A program made the position numbers and the translations under genes. A stretch of DNA of 36,672 nt from Acidimicrobiia bacterium (GTDB lineage Bacteria; Actinomycetota; Acidimicrobiia; IMCC26256; JAENVU01): positions 73,428 to 110,099 of the forward strand of contig JANYJV010000140.1 in NCBI GenBank assembly GCA_025361725.1, read 5' to 3'. Positions 13,878 to 22,573 of the stretch are shown here, piece by piece (the first letter of the stretch is position 1; each line of letters starts with the position of its first letter). The notes under the pieces are model-generated. The model saw only the letters and a list, made by a program, of their open reading frames with translations. It did no database searches and had not been told where the DNA came from.

Positions 13878-15374
13878 TTATGGCCGACCCGAATGTTTCG
13901 ACGGTCGTCGGAGGTCCGAGAGGTCGTGCTTCACCACAGTGTTGCGATCCGCCACCGAACTCCCGAGCGCAAACTGCGGCCACGCGCCGGAAATCTCTTG
14001 GCGGCTGCGTTCACTCCACTCCCGAGACAGTGGGCTCCGGGTCTTGTGGAAGTTGAGCGCGAAGCCGCCGGTGTAGAGGCGGAGGAGCGAGAACCCTCCG
14101 GGGTACTCCTTGACCGCGGCAATCTCCTGCAATGTCACCGCCGGCGCCAGCGGACTCACTGTTCGCTTGTTCCGATGGGTGTGACCGGCGTGGTGGAGGA
14201 ACAGGCCCGGACTCTTCGCGTAGTCGCCGAGAACGGTCGCCGTCTGCGTGGTGTCGAGGGTGTTGCTCGGTGTGATCGGGAACGGGCTCTCCTTCACGAT
14301 CAACGGGTGATGACCGAACACCATCATCGGTTGGTTCTGATGCTTGGCCAGCTCGGAGCGGAACCATTCGAACTGATCGGTTGAGAGTGCGCCCGGATCG
14401 CTGCCGCGCCCGGCCTTGTCGTACGTGTCGATCCCGAGCACGCGGAGGCCGTCGAGTGAGCGACTGAAGTACGTCGGTTGGTCACCGGGAAAGAACTGAT
14501 CATGGAAGCAGTCGTTGCCCTCCCACGCCCCGACCCGGCACTGCGCGTACTCAGTACCCGCGTGGGATCGATCGTGGTTGCCACGCGTCACGAAGTAGTC
14601 GTGCTGATGGCGACCGAACCGGTTGAGGAGCTTGCCCGCGCGGCTGAGGTCGAGGGGCACCGCTTCGGCGGTGATGTCGCCGGCGGCGAACAGGTACCGC
14701 GCCCCGGCGTCGCGAGCGTCCTCGACCATGGACTCGAGCATGACCTCGGGATACGGCGGTCGGCCGGGAAGCTGGCTCACGCCCTTGATCTGCGGAATAC
14801 CTCCGACCAACCCGGCCTGGGTCTCGCCCATATGCAGGTCGTTGCACAACGCGATCGAGAACAGGAACCGGCCCGGCGGCGGCTTCGGCACCGTGAAGGA
14901 ATACGGACCACCCGCAGCCAGACCGAAGTCCGACGTGCCGACGGCGTTACCGGCGATCAGGTCGAACGGCGTCGGTCGGGCGTCGGTTCCCTGCGAGCGG
15001 GCCCGGTAGTAGTAGGTCTCCCCCGGCTCCAAGCCCGTGAGTTCGACGACGTGGTACGGCGTGTCGTCACCGCGGCTCCGAGTCGTCCGCCGCAAGCGAT
15101 CGGGGTGCGTTCCCCACTGCACCTCACCATCGGAGCGAGCGGGTTCCATGCGACCCAAGCCGTCGTCGGTCCCCGGGTGACCCGTGTACCACGTGATGAC
15201 GGCGGAGCCCTCGGTCAAGGTGACCAGCTCGAGGTTGACGGCTGCGACCGACGTCCGTGCCGACCGAGATTGGGTGACGCCTGTGAGTAGTTGGCGCCGG
15301 GCGAGGAACGGCGACGCAGCGGCGACGCCGGACCACCGGAGAAACTCGCGGCGAGTGAAGTCGCAGCCGGGCAC
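13878..15374 (-). CDS. Tat-exported metallophosphoesterase (PhoD/purple acid phosphatase-like)
   Basis: A 498-residue secreted enzyme. The N-terminus has a twin-arginine signal, TRREFLRWSGVAAASPFL, so it is probably exported folded. A fibronectin III-like domain follows (SAVITWYTGHPG to GLEPGETYYYRARS), as in purple acid phosphatases. The calcineurin-like core has the metal motifs NDLHMG, AAGDIT, TRGNHDRS, VFGHHPL and HHAGHTHRN in order. Phosphomonoesters or diesters are the expected substrates. The GTG at 15374 starts 1 nt after the gpmA stop and directly precedes the Tat motif; a start at 15419 would overlap gpmA by 44 bp. The gene is probably co-transcribed with gpmA. Confidence 0.85.
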   Translation of the reverse strand: MPGCDFTRREFLRWSGVAAASPFLARRQLLTGVTQSRSARTSVAAVNLELVTLTEGSAVITWYTGHPGTDDGLGRMEPARSDGEVQWGTHPDRLRRTTRSRGDDTPYHVVELTGLEPGETYYYRARSQGTDARPTPFDLIAGNAVGTSDFGLAAGGPYSFTVPKPPPGRFLFSIALCNDLHMGETQAGLVGGIPQIKGVSQLPGRPPYPEVMLESMVEDARDAGARYLFAAGDITAEAVPLDLSRAGKLLNRFGRHQHDYFVTRGNHDRSHAGTEYAQCRVGAWEGNDCFHDQFFPGDQPTYFSRSLDGLRVLGIDTYDKAGRGSDPGALSTDQFEWFRSELAKHQNQPMMVFGHHPLIVKESPFPITPSNTLDTTQTATVLGDYAKSPGLFLHHAGHTHRNKRTVSPLAPAVTLQEIAAVKEYPGGFSLLRLYTGGFALNFHKTRSPLSREWSERSRQEISGAWPQFALGSSVADRNTVVKHDLSDLRRPSKHSGRP

Positions 15375-15375
15375 G

Positions 15376-16101
15376 TCAGCCGGCTTGCGTGCTGACGGCC
15401 TCGGCGGCCGTCGCCGCACCTTCAGGATCGAGGTATCGCCAACTCTGCACCCGCATGTCGTCGTCGAGTTCGTAGACGCGCGGTTGACCAGTGGGGATAT
15501 TGAGCTCGAGCACCTGCTCGGGCGTCATCCCTTCGAGGTGCATGGCCAGCCCGCGCAACGAGTTGCCGTGCGCGGCCACGAGGACCACGTGTCCGCCGAC
15601 GAGATCGGGAACGATTGCGTCGTACCAGCAGGGCAACATCCGGTTGATGACATCCGCGAGACATTCGGACTTCGGGATCGCGTCCGGCGGAATGGCTGCG
15701 TACCGTGGGTCCGCCGACACATCCCAGTCCAGCGGCGGCGGCGGAACGTCGAAGGAACGGCGCCAGATCTTGACCTTGGCGGCGCCGAACTCCTCGGTGG
15801 TCTGCTTCTTGTCCTTGCCCTGGAGCGCGCCGTAGTGACGCTCGTTCAGCCGCCACGACCGCCGCACCGGGACCCAACTCCGATCACACGCAGCCAGGCT
15901 CAGTTCCGCAGTACGGATCGCCCGCTTCTGCAACGACGTGTGGAGCACGGTCGGGAGGACGTCGTGTTCCGCGAGCAGCTCGCCGCCCCGCACCGCCTCC
16001 GCCTCGCCCTTCGCCGTGAGCCCCACATCGACCCACCCGGTGAAGAGGTTCGCCAGGTTCCACTCGCTCTGGCCGTGACGGAGCAGGATCAGCGTGGACA
16101 T
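15376..16101 (-). CDS. gpmA: 2,3-bisphosphoglycerate-dependent phosphoglycerate mutase
   Basis: A 241-residue glycolytic enzyme interconverting 3- and 2-phosphoglycerate in the cytosol. The phospho-accepting histidine is H9 in [10 protein letters not shown], followed by [25 protein letters not shown] with the acid/base Glu, and AAHGNSLRG with the second catalytic His. [12 protein letters not shown] is the family's C-terminal signature. Length and motifs match the dPGM (GpmA) family. A TAACCT box lies 8 nt before the ATG in the 39-bp gap after the aldehyde dehydrogenase, so it likely has its own leaderless promoter. Confidence 0.95.
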   Translation of the reverse strand: MSTLILLRHGQSEWNLANLFTGWVDVGLTAKGEAEAVRGGELLAEHDVLPTVLHTSLQKRAIRTAELSLAACDRSWVPVRRSWRLNERHYGALQGKDKKQTTEEFGAAKVKIWRRSFDVPPPPLDWDVSADPRYAAIPPDAIPKSECLADVINRMLPCWYDAIVPDLVGGHVVLVAAHGNSLRGLAMHLEGMTPEQVLELNIPTGQPRVYELDDDMRVQSWRYLDPEGAATAAEAVSTQAG

Positions 16102-16109
16102 GACGGAGC

Positions 16110-16115
16110 AGGTTA
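16110..16115 (-). promoter_or_regulatory. Candidate -10 box for gpmA, with TTGACC upstream
   Basis: TAACCT ends 8 nt before the ATG at 16101. TTGACC at 16136-16131 resembles a -35 box, though the 15-bp spacer is short. Both sit in the narrow gap after the ALDH stop. Confidence 0.5.
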
Positions 16116-16140
16116 GAGGCCGGGCAGTTCGGTCAACGCG

Positions 16141-17610
16141 CTACGCCGGTCCGGGGAGACCGATGGTCTTGGTCTCGAGGTACTCCTCGAATCCGGCCAC
16201 CCCGTGCTCGCGACCCAAGCCGCTCTGCTTGTACCCGCCGAACGGCGAATCGGGGCCGAACCACTGCCCGCCGTTGACGGCGATGGTTCCGGTCCGGATG
16301 CGGCGGGCGACGCCGTAGGCACGCTCCAGGTCCGTGCCGTTCACCGCGCCCGACAGCCCGTACTTCGAGTTGTTCGCGATCCGCACCGCGTCGTCGTCGG
16401 TGTCGTAGGGAATCACCGCGAGGACCGGGCCGAAGACCTCCTCCTGCGCGAGCGCGGAGTCCGGGTCGACATCCACGAAGAGGGTCGGCTCGACGTAAAA
16501 CCCCTTCTCCAGATGCGCCGGCCGGCCACCACCGACGACGAGTCGAGCACCATCGGCTTTGGCCTGCTCGATGTGGCTGAGCACGCGCTCGCGCTGGCGG
16601 GCGTTGATGAGCGGACCCTGGAGGTTCTCCGCATCACTGGGATCGCCGTACTTCCAGTTCTCGAACGCAGCCGTGAGCAGCTCGACCCCTTCGTCGTACC
16701 GCGAGCGAGGGAGGAGCATGCGGGTGGTAATCGCGCAGCCCTGGCCACCGTGCATGCACACCATGGCGCCGGCGCCGGCCTGGGCCTCGAGGTCGGCATC
16801 GTCGAGAACGATGTTGGCGGACTTGCCTCCGAGCTCGAGGAAGACCCGCTTCAGAGTTTCCGCGCCGCGCGCCATGATCCGTTTGCCGACCGCGGTCGAT
16901 CCGGTGAACGAGACCATGTCCACGCGCGGGTCCGCGGTCAGCATCTCACCGACGTTGGCGGCGTCGGCGGACGTCACGATGTTCAGGACTCCGGCGGGAA
17001 TGTCGGTGTACTCCGCGACCAGCTTGCCGATGTGCGTCGCACTCCACGGCGTGTCCGGCGCCGGCTTCAGCACCACGGTGTTCCCGGCTGCGAGGGCGGG
17101 CACGATCTTCGAGAGGTTCAGCATGAACGGGAAGTTCCACGGCGTGATCGCCGCCACCACACCGATGGGCTCACGCACCACCCGCCGGGCACTGGTCATC
17201 CCGAAGAACTCATGCACCGGGAGGTCGTACTCCCACTCGACGCGGTCGATACAGTCGATGTCCCATTCCATGTCGTCGATGCAGCTGTCCTGCTGAACCG
17301 CGTACGTGAGCATCAACGGAGCACCGACCTCCGCCACGATCTGGGGTCGGAGCGTCTCCCGCTCCTTACCCAGCGCCTCGTGGAGTTGACGGAGACCGCG
17401 CTTGCGCAACTCCGGGTCGTTCGCCCACTCGGTGTCGTCGAATGCTCGACGCGCCGCGGCGATGGCACGCTCCATGTCGTCGGCGCCGCCGTCGGCAACC
17501 TGGCCGATTTCGGCTTCGGTCGCGGGGTTGATGTTGGCGTACGTCGCCCCCGACGCGGCATCAACGAGCTCACCGTCGATCAGCATGCGCGCTTCACCCG
17601 AGACCGTCAT
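16141..17610 (-). CDS. NAD(P)-dependent aldehyde dehydrogenase
   Basis: A 489-residue ALDH-superfamily enzyme oxidising an aldehyde to the acid. Cofactor and active-site blocks are PWNFPFMLNLSKIVPALAAG, VSFTGSTAVGKRIM, the general base Glu in FLELGGKSANIV and the nucleophile Cys in GGQGCAITTRML. The conserved EVFGPVLAVIPYD and FGGYKQSGLGREHG lie near the C-terminus. All catalytic residues are present. ATG 17610 has a strong GGAAGGAG 5 nt upstream. The gene is divergent from the Ppx/GppA gene across 118 bp. The substrate is not predictable. Confidence 0.95.
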   Translation of the reverse strand: MTVSGEARMLIDGELVDAASGATYANINPATEAEIGQVADGGADDMERAIAAARRAFDDTEWANDPELRKRGLRQLHEALGKERETLRPQIVAEVGAPLMLTYAVQQDSCIDDMEWDIDCIDRVEWEYDLPVHEFFGMTSARRVVREPIGVVAAITPWNFPFMLNLSKIVPALAAGNTVVLKPAPDTPWSATHIGKLVAEYTDIPAGVLNIVTSADAANVGEMLTADPRVDMVSFTGSTAVGKRIMARGAETLKRVFLELGGKSANIVLDDADLEAQAGAGAMVCMHGGQGCAITTRMLLPRSRYDEGVELLTAAFENWKYGDPSDAENLQGPLINARQRERVLSHIEQAKADGARLVVGGGRPAHLEKGFYVEPTLFVDVDPDSALAQEEVFGPVLAVIPYDTDDDAVRIANNSKYGLSGAVNGTDLERAYGVARRIRTGTIAVNGGQWFGPDSPFGGYKQSGLGREHGVAGFEEYLETKTIGLPGPA

Positions 17611-17716
17611 AGTTGCTCCTTCCGACGGGCCGACCGCACGACCGACCGCGGCGGCACACTACGCGACTTCCCAGAGTTCGGCGCGCAGATGGTCACGGCA
17701 TGCGGTGGGCGCGCCG

Positions 17717-17722
17717 TAGCAT
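17717..17722 (+). promoter_or_regulatory. Candidate -10 box for the Ppx/GppA gene (leaderless)
   Basis: TAGCAT fits TANNNT and ends 6 nt before the GTG at 17729. No Shine-Dalgarno lies between. Confidence 0.55.
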
Positions 17723-17728
17723 TTCCCC

Positions 17729-19267
17729 GTGCGAATCGCCGCGGTGGACCTTGGATCGAACTCGTTCCACCTCATCATCGCGGACGTCCACCCGGATGGC
17801 AGCTTCACGCCGGTGAGCGGCGAGAAGGAGATGCTGCGGCTCGGCGACGTCGTGAGTCGTGAAGGGATGATCACCCTCGAAGCCGCCGACGCGGCCGTGG
17901 CCACGATGCGCCGATTCCGTCTCATCGCCGAGGCCGCCGGCGCCACCGAAATCCTGGCGTGCGCCACCAGCGCACTCCGCAGTGCGAGCAACGGCGCCGA
18001 AGTCCTGGACCGGATCGAGCGTGAGGCGGGCATCACCGCCGACGTGATCGACGGTCTCGAAGAAGCGCGCCTGATCTTCACGGCGATCCGGGCCGCCGTC
18101 ACCATCGACCCGTCGCCGGCGGTATGTTTCGACTTGGGGGGCGGCAGCCTCGAGATCATGGTCGGCGATGTCGGTGGCCTCACGTGGGCGGCGAGTGAAC
18201 GGCTCGGGGTCGCGCGTCTGAGCGCGGAGTTCGTGCGTTCTGATCCGATCTCAGAAGCTGATCGCCGGCGGCTGCGTCAACACATCCTCAGCGTGCTCGG
18301 ACCCCGAGCGATCGACGCGGGAGAGTTCGAGCCGAAGATGGCGATCGGAAGCAGCGGCACCATCGAGGATCTCGGGCACATGATCGCCGCCCGCCGCGAC
18401 GCCAAGATGCCGCGCACGTTTCACCACCTCTCGTTCACCCGCGACGAACTCGACGAGTTGCGAGATGTGCTGGTTGACTGCACGAGTGCCCAACGCAAGA
18501 AGCTCGACGGTCTGGACGCGAAGCGGATCGACCTGATCGTGGCCGGCGCGGAGCTCATGAGCATCGCGATGGAGCTGTTCGATGTCGCCGAGATGACGGT
18601 CAGCGAGTGGGCGCTGCGAGAGGGCATGGTGCTCGATGCCGTGGGCCGCCACGACGAAGCCGACTGGTCCGACGATCCGTTCGCGATCCGCCGGGCGTCG
18701 GTCCAGTCACTGGCTCGGCGCTGTTCGTGGCCCGAAGCCCACTCTCGTCACGTTGCCCGCCTCGCGCTCGAGCTGTTCGATCAGACGCGTGAGCTCCACC
18801 ACCTCGACGACGACGATCGGGAACTCCTCGAGTACGGGGCACTGCTCCACGACATCGGCGAACACGTCGCGCACGAAGGTCACGATCGCCACGCCGCGTA
18901 TCTCGTCCACCACGGCAACCTGCGCGGCCTCACACCCGCCGCCATCAGCGTGTTGACCGGTCTCGTCCGCTGGCACCGGCGTGGGGACCCCAAGCCCAAC
19001 GACGATCTTGTCGGCACCTTGGACCCTGACCAGCGCGACCGCGTCCGCCGGCTCGCGGCCATCCTCCGCATCGCCGACGGCCTCGACCGCGGGCGCAAGC
19101 AAGTGGTGACGGGGGTCCAGGTTCGGCTCGGCCCCGAGTTGGTTCTGCTCCCCATCCGCTCCGATGGCGACCCCGAACTCGAACTCTGGGGTGCTCGTCG
19201 CAAACGGGAGTTGTTCGAGCGCACCTTCTCCCGAGAAGTCGAGTTCACCGCCCACCCGGCCGGCTGA
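17729..19267 (+). CDS. Ppx/GppA phosphatase with C-terminal HD domain
   Basis: A 512-residue protein likely to hydrolyse inorganic polyphosphate or (p)ppGpp-type substrates. Residues 1-300 form the ASKHA fold: RIAAVDLGSNSFHLII, CATSALRSASNG, the phosphate loop FDLGGGSLEIMVGD and AIGSSGTIEDL. The second half is an HD domain with SRHVARLALELFD, ALLHDIGEHVAHEGHDRH and ILRIADGLDRGR, as in long bacterial exopolyphosphatases. Polyphosphatase is more likely than GppA from this domain layout, but the distinction is an inference. The GTG at 17729 appears leaderless. It is convergent with the TetR gene, 9 bp apart. Confidence 0.9.
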   Translation: MRIAAVDLGSNSFHLIIADVHPDGSFTPVSGEKEMLRLGDVVSREGMITLEAADAAVATMRRFRLIAEAAGATEILACATSALRSASNGAEVLDRIEREAGITADVIDGLEEARLIFTAIRAAVTIDPSPAVCFDLGGGSLEIMVGDVGGLTWAASERLGVARLSAEFVRSDPISEADRRRLRQHILSVLGPRAIDAGEFEPKMAIGSSGTIEDLGHMIAARRDAKMPRTFHHLSFTRDELDELRDVLVDCTSAQRKKLDGLDAKRIDLIVAGAELMSIAMELFDVAEMTVSEWALREGMVLDAVGRHDEADWSDDPFAIRRASVQSLARRCSWPEAHSRHVARLALELFDQTRELHHLDDDDRELLEYGALLHDIGEHVAHEGHDRHAAYLVHHGNLRGLTPAAISVLTGLVRWHRRGDPKPNDDLVGTLDPDQRDRVRRLAAILRIADGLDRGRKQVVTGVQVRLGPELVLLPIRSDGDPELELWGARRKRELFERTFSREVEFTAHPAG

Positions 19268-19276
19268 ACTTCAGCG

Positions 19277-19903
19277 CTAGAGACCCGTCGCCGTGTGGTG
19301 AAGAATGCGAGCAGTGGTCTCCACCACATCGGCACGTGAGGTTCCGTAGGCTCCGAGGTCAGCGTGGAAGGCCGCCATGCGCTCCAACATGGAGACCATC
19401 GCCGCAGCAGCTGCGTAGGGAGCAAGACCGGAGTCGACCCGCGCCGCGACCTTGGCGCCGATGCCTTCGGTGAGTGGCCGGAGCGCGGCGTTACGCACCG
19501 CACGGAACCGCTCGTCACCCTCCTGCGCAGCGAGGTTGCGAGTACGCAACACCGCGCGATGGGAATCCCAGTTCGCGATAAACACCTCCACCAGTTGGCG
19601 CGCGCAGTCGAGACCGTTGGTGCCGTTCCAATCTTGGCTGAGGAGTCTGCTCAGCGACGCGGTCTCTTCGCCGACGGCCGCCGAGAGCGCGAGCACCGCC
19701 GCTTCCACATCACCGAAGTATTGGTAGAAAGTCGCCGGCGAGAGTCCGACGGCCCGAGCGATGTCCACCACCTTCAGCTCGCGCAGACCGTTGTCCTCGA
19801 GCAACTGTGCGGTGGCATTCAGGAGTCGCTGGCGAGTCTCGGCGCCGCGCCGCCCCAATGGCCGGCCATCAAGGGCAACGGTGGTGGCGCCGTCGTCAGG
19901 CAT
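19277..19903 (-). CDS. TetR/AcrR-family transcriptional regulator
   Basis: A 208-residue repressor-type regulator. The N-terminal HTH lies at about residues 20-65: ETRQRLLNATAQLLEDNGLR, VVDIARAVGLSPATFYQYFG. The remainder is a helical ligand-binding domain. The ATG at 19903 overlaps the stop of the OB-fold gene by 8 bp (ATGCCTGA), so the regulator is translated with the thiolase/OB-fold pair and probably controls that operon and perhaps the divergent gene at 21532. The longer frame to 19936 is rejected because it lies wholly within the OB-fold gene. The ligand may be an acyl-CoA, by analogy with regulators of similar loci. Confidence 0.9.
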   Translation of the reverse strand: MPDDGATTVALDGRPLGRRGAETRQRLLNATAQLLEDNGLRELKVVDIARAVGLSPATFYQYFGDVEAAVLALSAAVGEETASLSRLLSQDWNGTNGLDCARQLVEVFIANWDSHRAVLRTRNLAAQEGDERFRAVRNAALRPLTEGIGAKVAARVDSGLAPYAAAAAMVSMLERMAAFHADLGAYGTSRADVVETTARILHHTATGL

Positions 19904-20318
19904 CGGGCCCGAAGTCCACGAACGCCACCTCATCACTCGCTGGACGATACGTGGCGCGAAGCCGCATGCCGATCACCGCATCCTCGGGCGCGACCGTCGG
20001 CAACTGGGCGATGAAACGCGCACCGGGTTCGTCGAGATCGACGAGCCCAACCACGAACGGGACCTGCTCCTTGAACGGCGGGATCCCGTTCTGACGGATC
20101 ACCGTGAATGAGTGCAGCGAGCCGAGGCCGGTCGCCGTGATCCACTCCAGACGCTCCGAGCCGCAGTGTGGGCAGGCGAGGCGCGGGTAGTGGTGATGAA
20201 GTCCGCAGTTCGGACAACGCTGGATGCGCAACTCACCTCGCAAGGCCCCGGCGAAGAACTCAGCCGCCTCCGGTGAGACCCGGGGGATCAAGTAGGACGG
20301 CACACCGGTGTCGCTCAC
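19896..20318 (-). CDS. Zn-ribbon/OB-fold (DUF35) acyl-CoA-associated protein
   Basis: A 140-residue protein with a rubredoxin-like zinc ribbon (CPNCG and CPHCGS, four cysteines) followed by an OB fold (GLGSLHSFTVIRQ, PFVVGLVDLDEP, GMRLRATYR). DUF35 proteins pair with thiolase-like partners, as in the Ltp2/ChsH2 aldolase of steroid side-chain degradation and in HMG-CoA synthase complexes. It overlaps the thiolase gene by 4 bp and the TetR gene by 8 bp, giving tight coupling and presumably fixed stoichiometry with the thiolase. Confidence 0.92.
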   Translation of the reverse strand: MSDTGVPSYLIPRVSPEAAEFFAGALRGELRIQRCPNCGLHHHYPRLACPHCGSERLEWITATGLGSLHSFTVIRQNGIPPFKEQVPFVVGLVDLDEPGARFIAQLPTVAPEDAVIGMRLRATYRPASDEVAFVDFGPDA

Positions 20319-21478
20319 GCCGGCTCGGTCCCGAACACAACCGTGCCCATCGTGGAGAGCCAGCCGCCGCTGCCGTGCGCAACTGCGATCTCCGCACCAT
20401 CGACCTGGCTGTCGCCGGCCTCGCCGCGGAGTTGGCGAACCGCTTCACACATGAGGAACAGACCGCGCATCCCCGGATGGGTGGCCGAGAGGCCGCCGCC
20501 GTCGGTGTTGGTAGGAAGCGCACCACCGAGCCGAAGCGCGCCCGACGCGACGAACGGTCCACCCTCGCCCTTCGGCGCGAAGCCGAGATCCTCGAGGCAC
20601 ACCAGGACGGTGTACGTGAACGAGTCGTACATCTGAAAGGTGTCGACATCGGCCGGAGAGATGCCCGCTTCGGTGAAGGCTTTCGGCCCGGTCACTGCCC
20701 CGGCAGTCACGGTGAGGTCCGGCATCGCCTGGATCGAGTGATGAGTCATACCCGCCGCCGCACCGCGCACGTAGACGAGTGGACGACCGGACTCCTTCGC
20801 GCGCTCCTCGGTCGTCAGCACGATGGCGCAACCGCCGTCGGAGACCACGCAGCAATCCAGTTTGTGGAGCGGATCAGCGACGAGACGCGAGCCCAGGACG
20901 TCGTCCACGGTGATCGGGTCCCGGTACATGGCGTTCGGGTTCCGCCCCGCGTGCTCTCGCGTCTGCACCGAGATCGACGCAAGCTGTTCCGAGGTGGTGC
21001 CGTACTGATGCATGTGCCGTTGTGCGGCCATGGCGTATGCGCCCACCAAGGTGAGCCCGGTCGGCAACTCCCAACTCATCGGATACGGCATGGCCGCGGC
21101 GCCGCCACCACCGGCGCGCCCGGTTCCGAGCGACCGCCCCGCCGCCGAGAACTCGTTGTTGCCGTAGACGATCGCAACGGTGTCCACGTCGCCGGCCTGA
21201 ATGGCGCGGTACGCGTGCAGGAGATGGAACTCGAAGCTCGAACCTCCACAACTGGTGGAGTCGAGCCAGTGCGGGGTAAGACCCAAGTATTCCGCGAGCT
21301 GCACCTCGTGCATCCCGCCGTACCCTGCCGACGCAAGGCCGTCGATCTCCTGCTTGGTCATGTTGGCATCCGCCGCCGCGCGGCCGAACGCCTGCGCCTG
21401 GAGCATCAGCGCGCTCAGGTCCGGCGTCTTCGGACCGTCGGCCAATCCCACACCGGCAACACACACGCGACGGGTCAC
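20315..21478 (-). CDS. SCP2-type thiolase / lipid-transfer-protein-like thiolase
   Basis: A 387-residue thiolase-fold enzyme of the lipid-transfer (SCP2/Ltp) branch. The nucleophile region is DSTSCGGSSFEFH with C77. YDSFTYTVLVCLEDLGF, GEGGPFVASGALRLGG and AHGSGGWLSTMGTVVFG are branch-typical. It could cleave beta-ketoacyl-CoA or act as a retro-aldolase on a branched side chain, given its DUF35 partner. GTG 21478 is preceded by TAGGGT 8 nt upstream, suggesting a leaderless operon mRNA covering thiolase, OB-fold and TetR genes. The length is near the usual 385-395. Confidence 0.92.
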   Translation of the reverse strand: MTRRVCVAGVGLADGPKTPDLSALMLQAQAFGRAAADANMTKQEIDGLASAGYGGMHEVQLAEYLGLTPHWLDSTSCGGSSFEFHLLHAYRAIQAGDVDTVAIVYGNNEFSAAGRSLGTGRAGGGGAAAMPYPMSWELPTGLTLVGAYAMAAQRHMHQYGTTSEQLASISVQTREHAGRNPNAMYRDPITVDDVLGSRLVADPLHKLDCCVVSDGGCAIVLTTEERAKESGRPLVYVRGAAAGMTHHSIQAMPDLTVTAGAVTGPKAFTEAGISPADVDTFQMYDSFTYTVLVCLEDLGFAPKGEGGPFVASGALRLGGALPTNTDGGGLSATHPGMRGLFLMCEAVRQLRGEAGDSQVDGAEIAVAHGSGGWLSTMGTVVFGTEPA

Positions 21479-21486
21479 GGCGGCGG

Positions 21487-21492
21487 ACCCTA
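21487..21492 (-). promoter_or_regulatory. Candidate -10 box for the thiolase operon (leaderless)
   Basis: TAGGGT fits TANNNT and ends 8 nt before the GTG at 21478, in a 53-bp divergent gap. Confidence 0.5.
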
Positions 21493-21531
21493 CTGAAACG
21501 GGTCACCGCGTGTTGTGGGAGCATCGACGAC

Positions 21532-22434
21532 GTGTTGTCCGACCTGCTCCGCCCTCTGTCCTCCGATCTCGCCGACGCGTTCGCGGACACACCGACGCCC
21601 GTGCCACTACGTGACGATCACATTGCGTTCTTCGACCGGCCGCTGCCCGATCTCGGGGACTCCTCCACACGCGTCGTCATCCTCGTCGGGCCTGAGGCGA
21701 CGGGTGCTCAGTCGGCACTGCATGCCCTCGCCGACCATCTGGGCGCCCCGGTGGCCAACACCTGGGGCGCCAAGGGCATCTACCCGTGGGATGACCCTCA
21801 TCACATCGGCACGTGTGGACTGCAGCGCGATGACTTCTCGCTGCTCGGGTTCGGTGAGTTCGACGTCGTGCTCATGCTGGGCATCGACGACCTCGAAGCG
21901 AAGCCGGACCGGAGCACCTGCCGGAAGATCGAGGAGATGCGCCCCTATGCGCTCGATCAACTTCGTTCCGCCTCGACACCTCGGCCGATGGTGTCGCAGC
22001 CGAACCAGCTCTACACCCGGATGGCCGCGATCGCGCAGCCGGGATACGTGGACGACTCGTACCCCCGCCATCCGGCGCGTGCGGTCATGGACTTGAAGCA
22101 GTCACTGGGGCCGGGCACGCGGGTCACCGCGCAGCCCGGGCTCGCCGGACTCTGGATCGCGCGGACGTTCCCCACGGACCGCATGGGTAGCGTGATCGTT
22201 CCTGCCGTCGATCGGCCTGGAATCGGCGCGGCCGTCGGGTTGGTGTCGGCGGCACAGGGCGCCGACACCGTTGGCGTCGTGCAGGGTCCCGTCGACGATG
22301 TCACCGCCGAAGTCATGCGCGTCGCCCACCACCACGAGCTACCGCTGCGACTCGAAGTGTGGGACGACGACGTCGACTGGTCCCGCACCGCAAACCTCAT
22401 CGCCGCCGCCGGCCCCGTTGTCGCCTGGACCTGA
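21532..22434 (+). CDS. Degenerate thiamine-diphosphate-enzyme-like protein
   Basis: A 300-residue protein that looks like the middle and C-terminal thirds of an acetolactate-synthase-type enzyme without the N-terminal PYR domain. Residues 45-130 resemble the central domain (VVILVGPEATGAQSALHALA, APVANTWGAKGIYPWDDPHH, GTCGLQRDDF). Residues 195-290 resemble the TPP-binding domain in layout (AQPGLAGLWIA, GAAVGLVSAAQGADTVGVV, HHHELPLRLEVWDDD). The expected GDG metal/diphosphate motif is replaced by QGPVDD, so ThDP catalysis is unlikely. It may be a regulatory or structural partner. GTG 21532 starts 53 bp from the divergent thiolase operon. The family is inferred from the pattern of the folds. Confidence 0.6.
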   Translation: MLSDLLRPLSSDLADAFADTPTPVPLRDDHIAFFDRPLPDLGDSSTRVVILVGPEATGAQSALHALADHLGAPVANTWGAKGIYPWDDPHHIGTCGLQRDDFSLLGFGEFDVVLMLGIDDLEAKPDRSTCRKIEEMRPYALDQLRSASTPRPMVSQPNQLYTRMAAIAQPGYVDDSYPRHPARAVMDLKQSLGPGTRVTAQPGLAGLWIARTFPTDRMGSVIVPAVDRPGIGAAVGLVSAAQGADTVGVVQGPVDDVTAEVMRVAHHHELPLRLEVWDDDVDWSRTANLIAAAGPVVAWT

Positions 22435-22460
22435 CCCAACGCCGGCCCTCCGATCCGCCG

Positions 22461-22505
22461 GCGTTTGTGTCTCAAGCCGCAGCGAGCGGCCTCAGACGAC
22501 AAGCG
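22461..22505. repeat. Imperfect palindrome after the ThDP-like gene
   Basis: GCGTTTGTGTCT pairs imperfectly with a right arm ending AGACGACAAGCG, around an inner GCCGC/GCGGC stem. The outer arms resemble the palindrome at 6673-6719. It begins 27 bp after the stop at 22434 and could mark the transcript end. Confidence 0.45.
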
Positions 22506-22573
22506 ATGGGTTCCCGCTCGGCAGGAAAGCCGAAGCGAGGCGTCAGCGCGACCAGGTCCAGCCGATGACCCGC

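Noticed and set aside
16204-17862. 552-codon plus-strand frame opposite the aldehyde dehydrogenase
   Set aside because: Antisense shadow of a gene with complete catalytic motifs and a strong ribosome-binding site.
21532-22434. Functional acetolactate synthase
   Set aside because: It lacks the PYR domain, the catalytic Glu region and the GDG cofactor motif, and is half the normal length.
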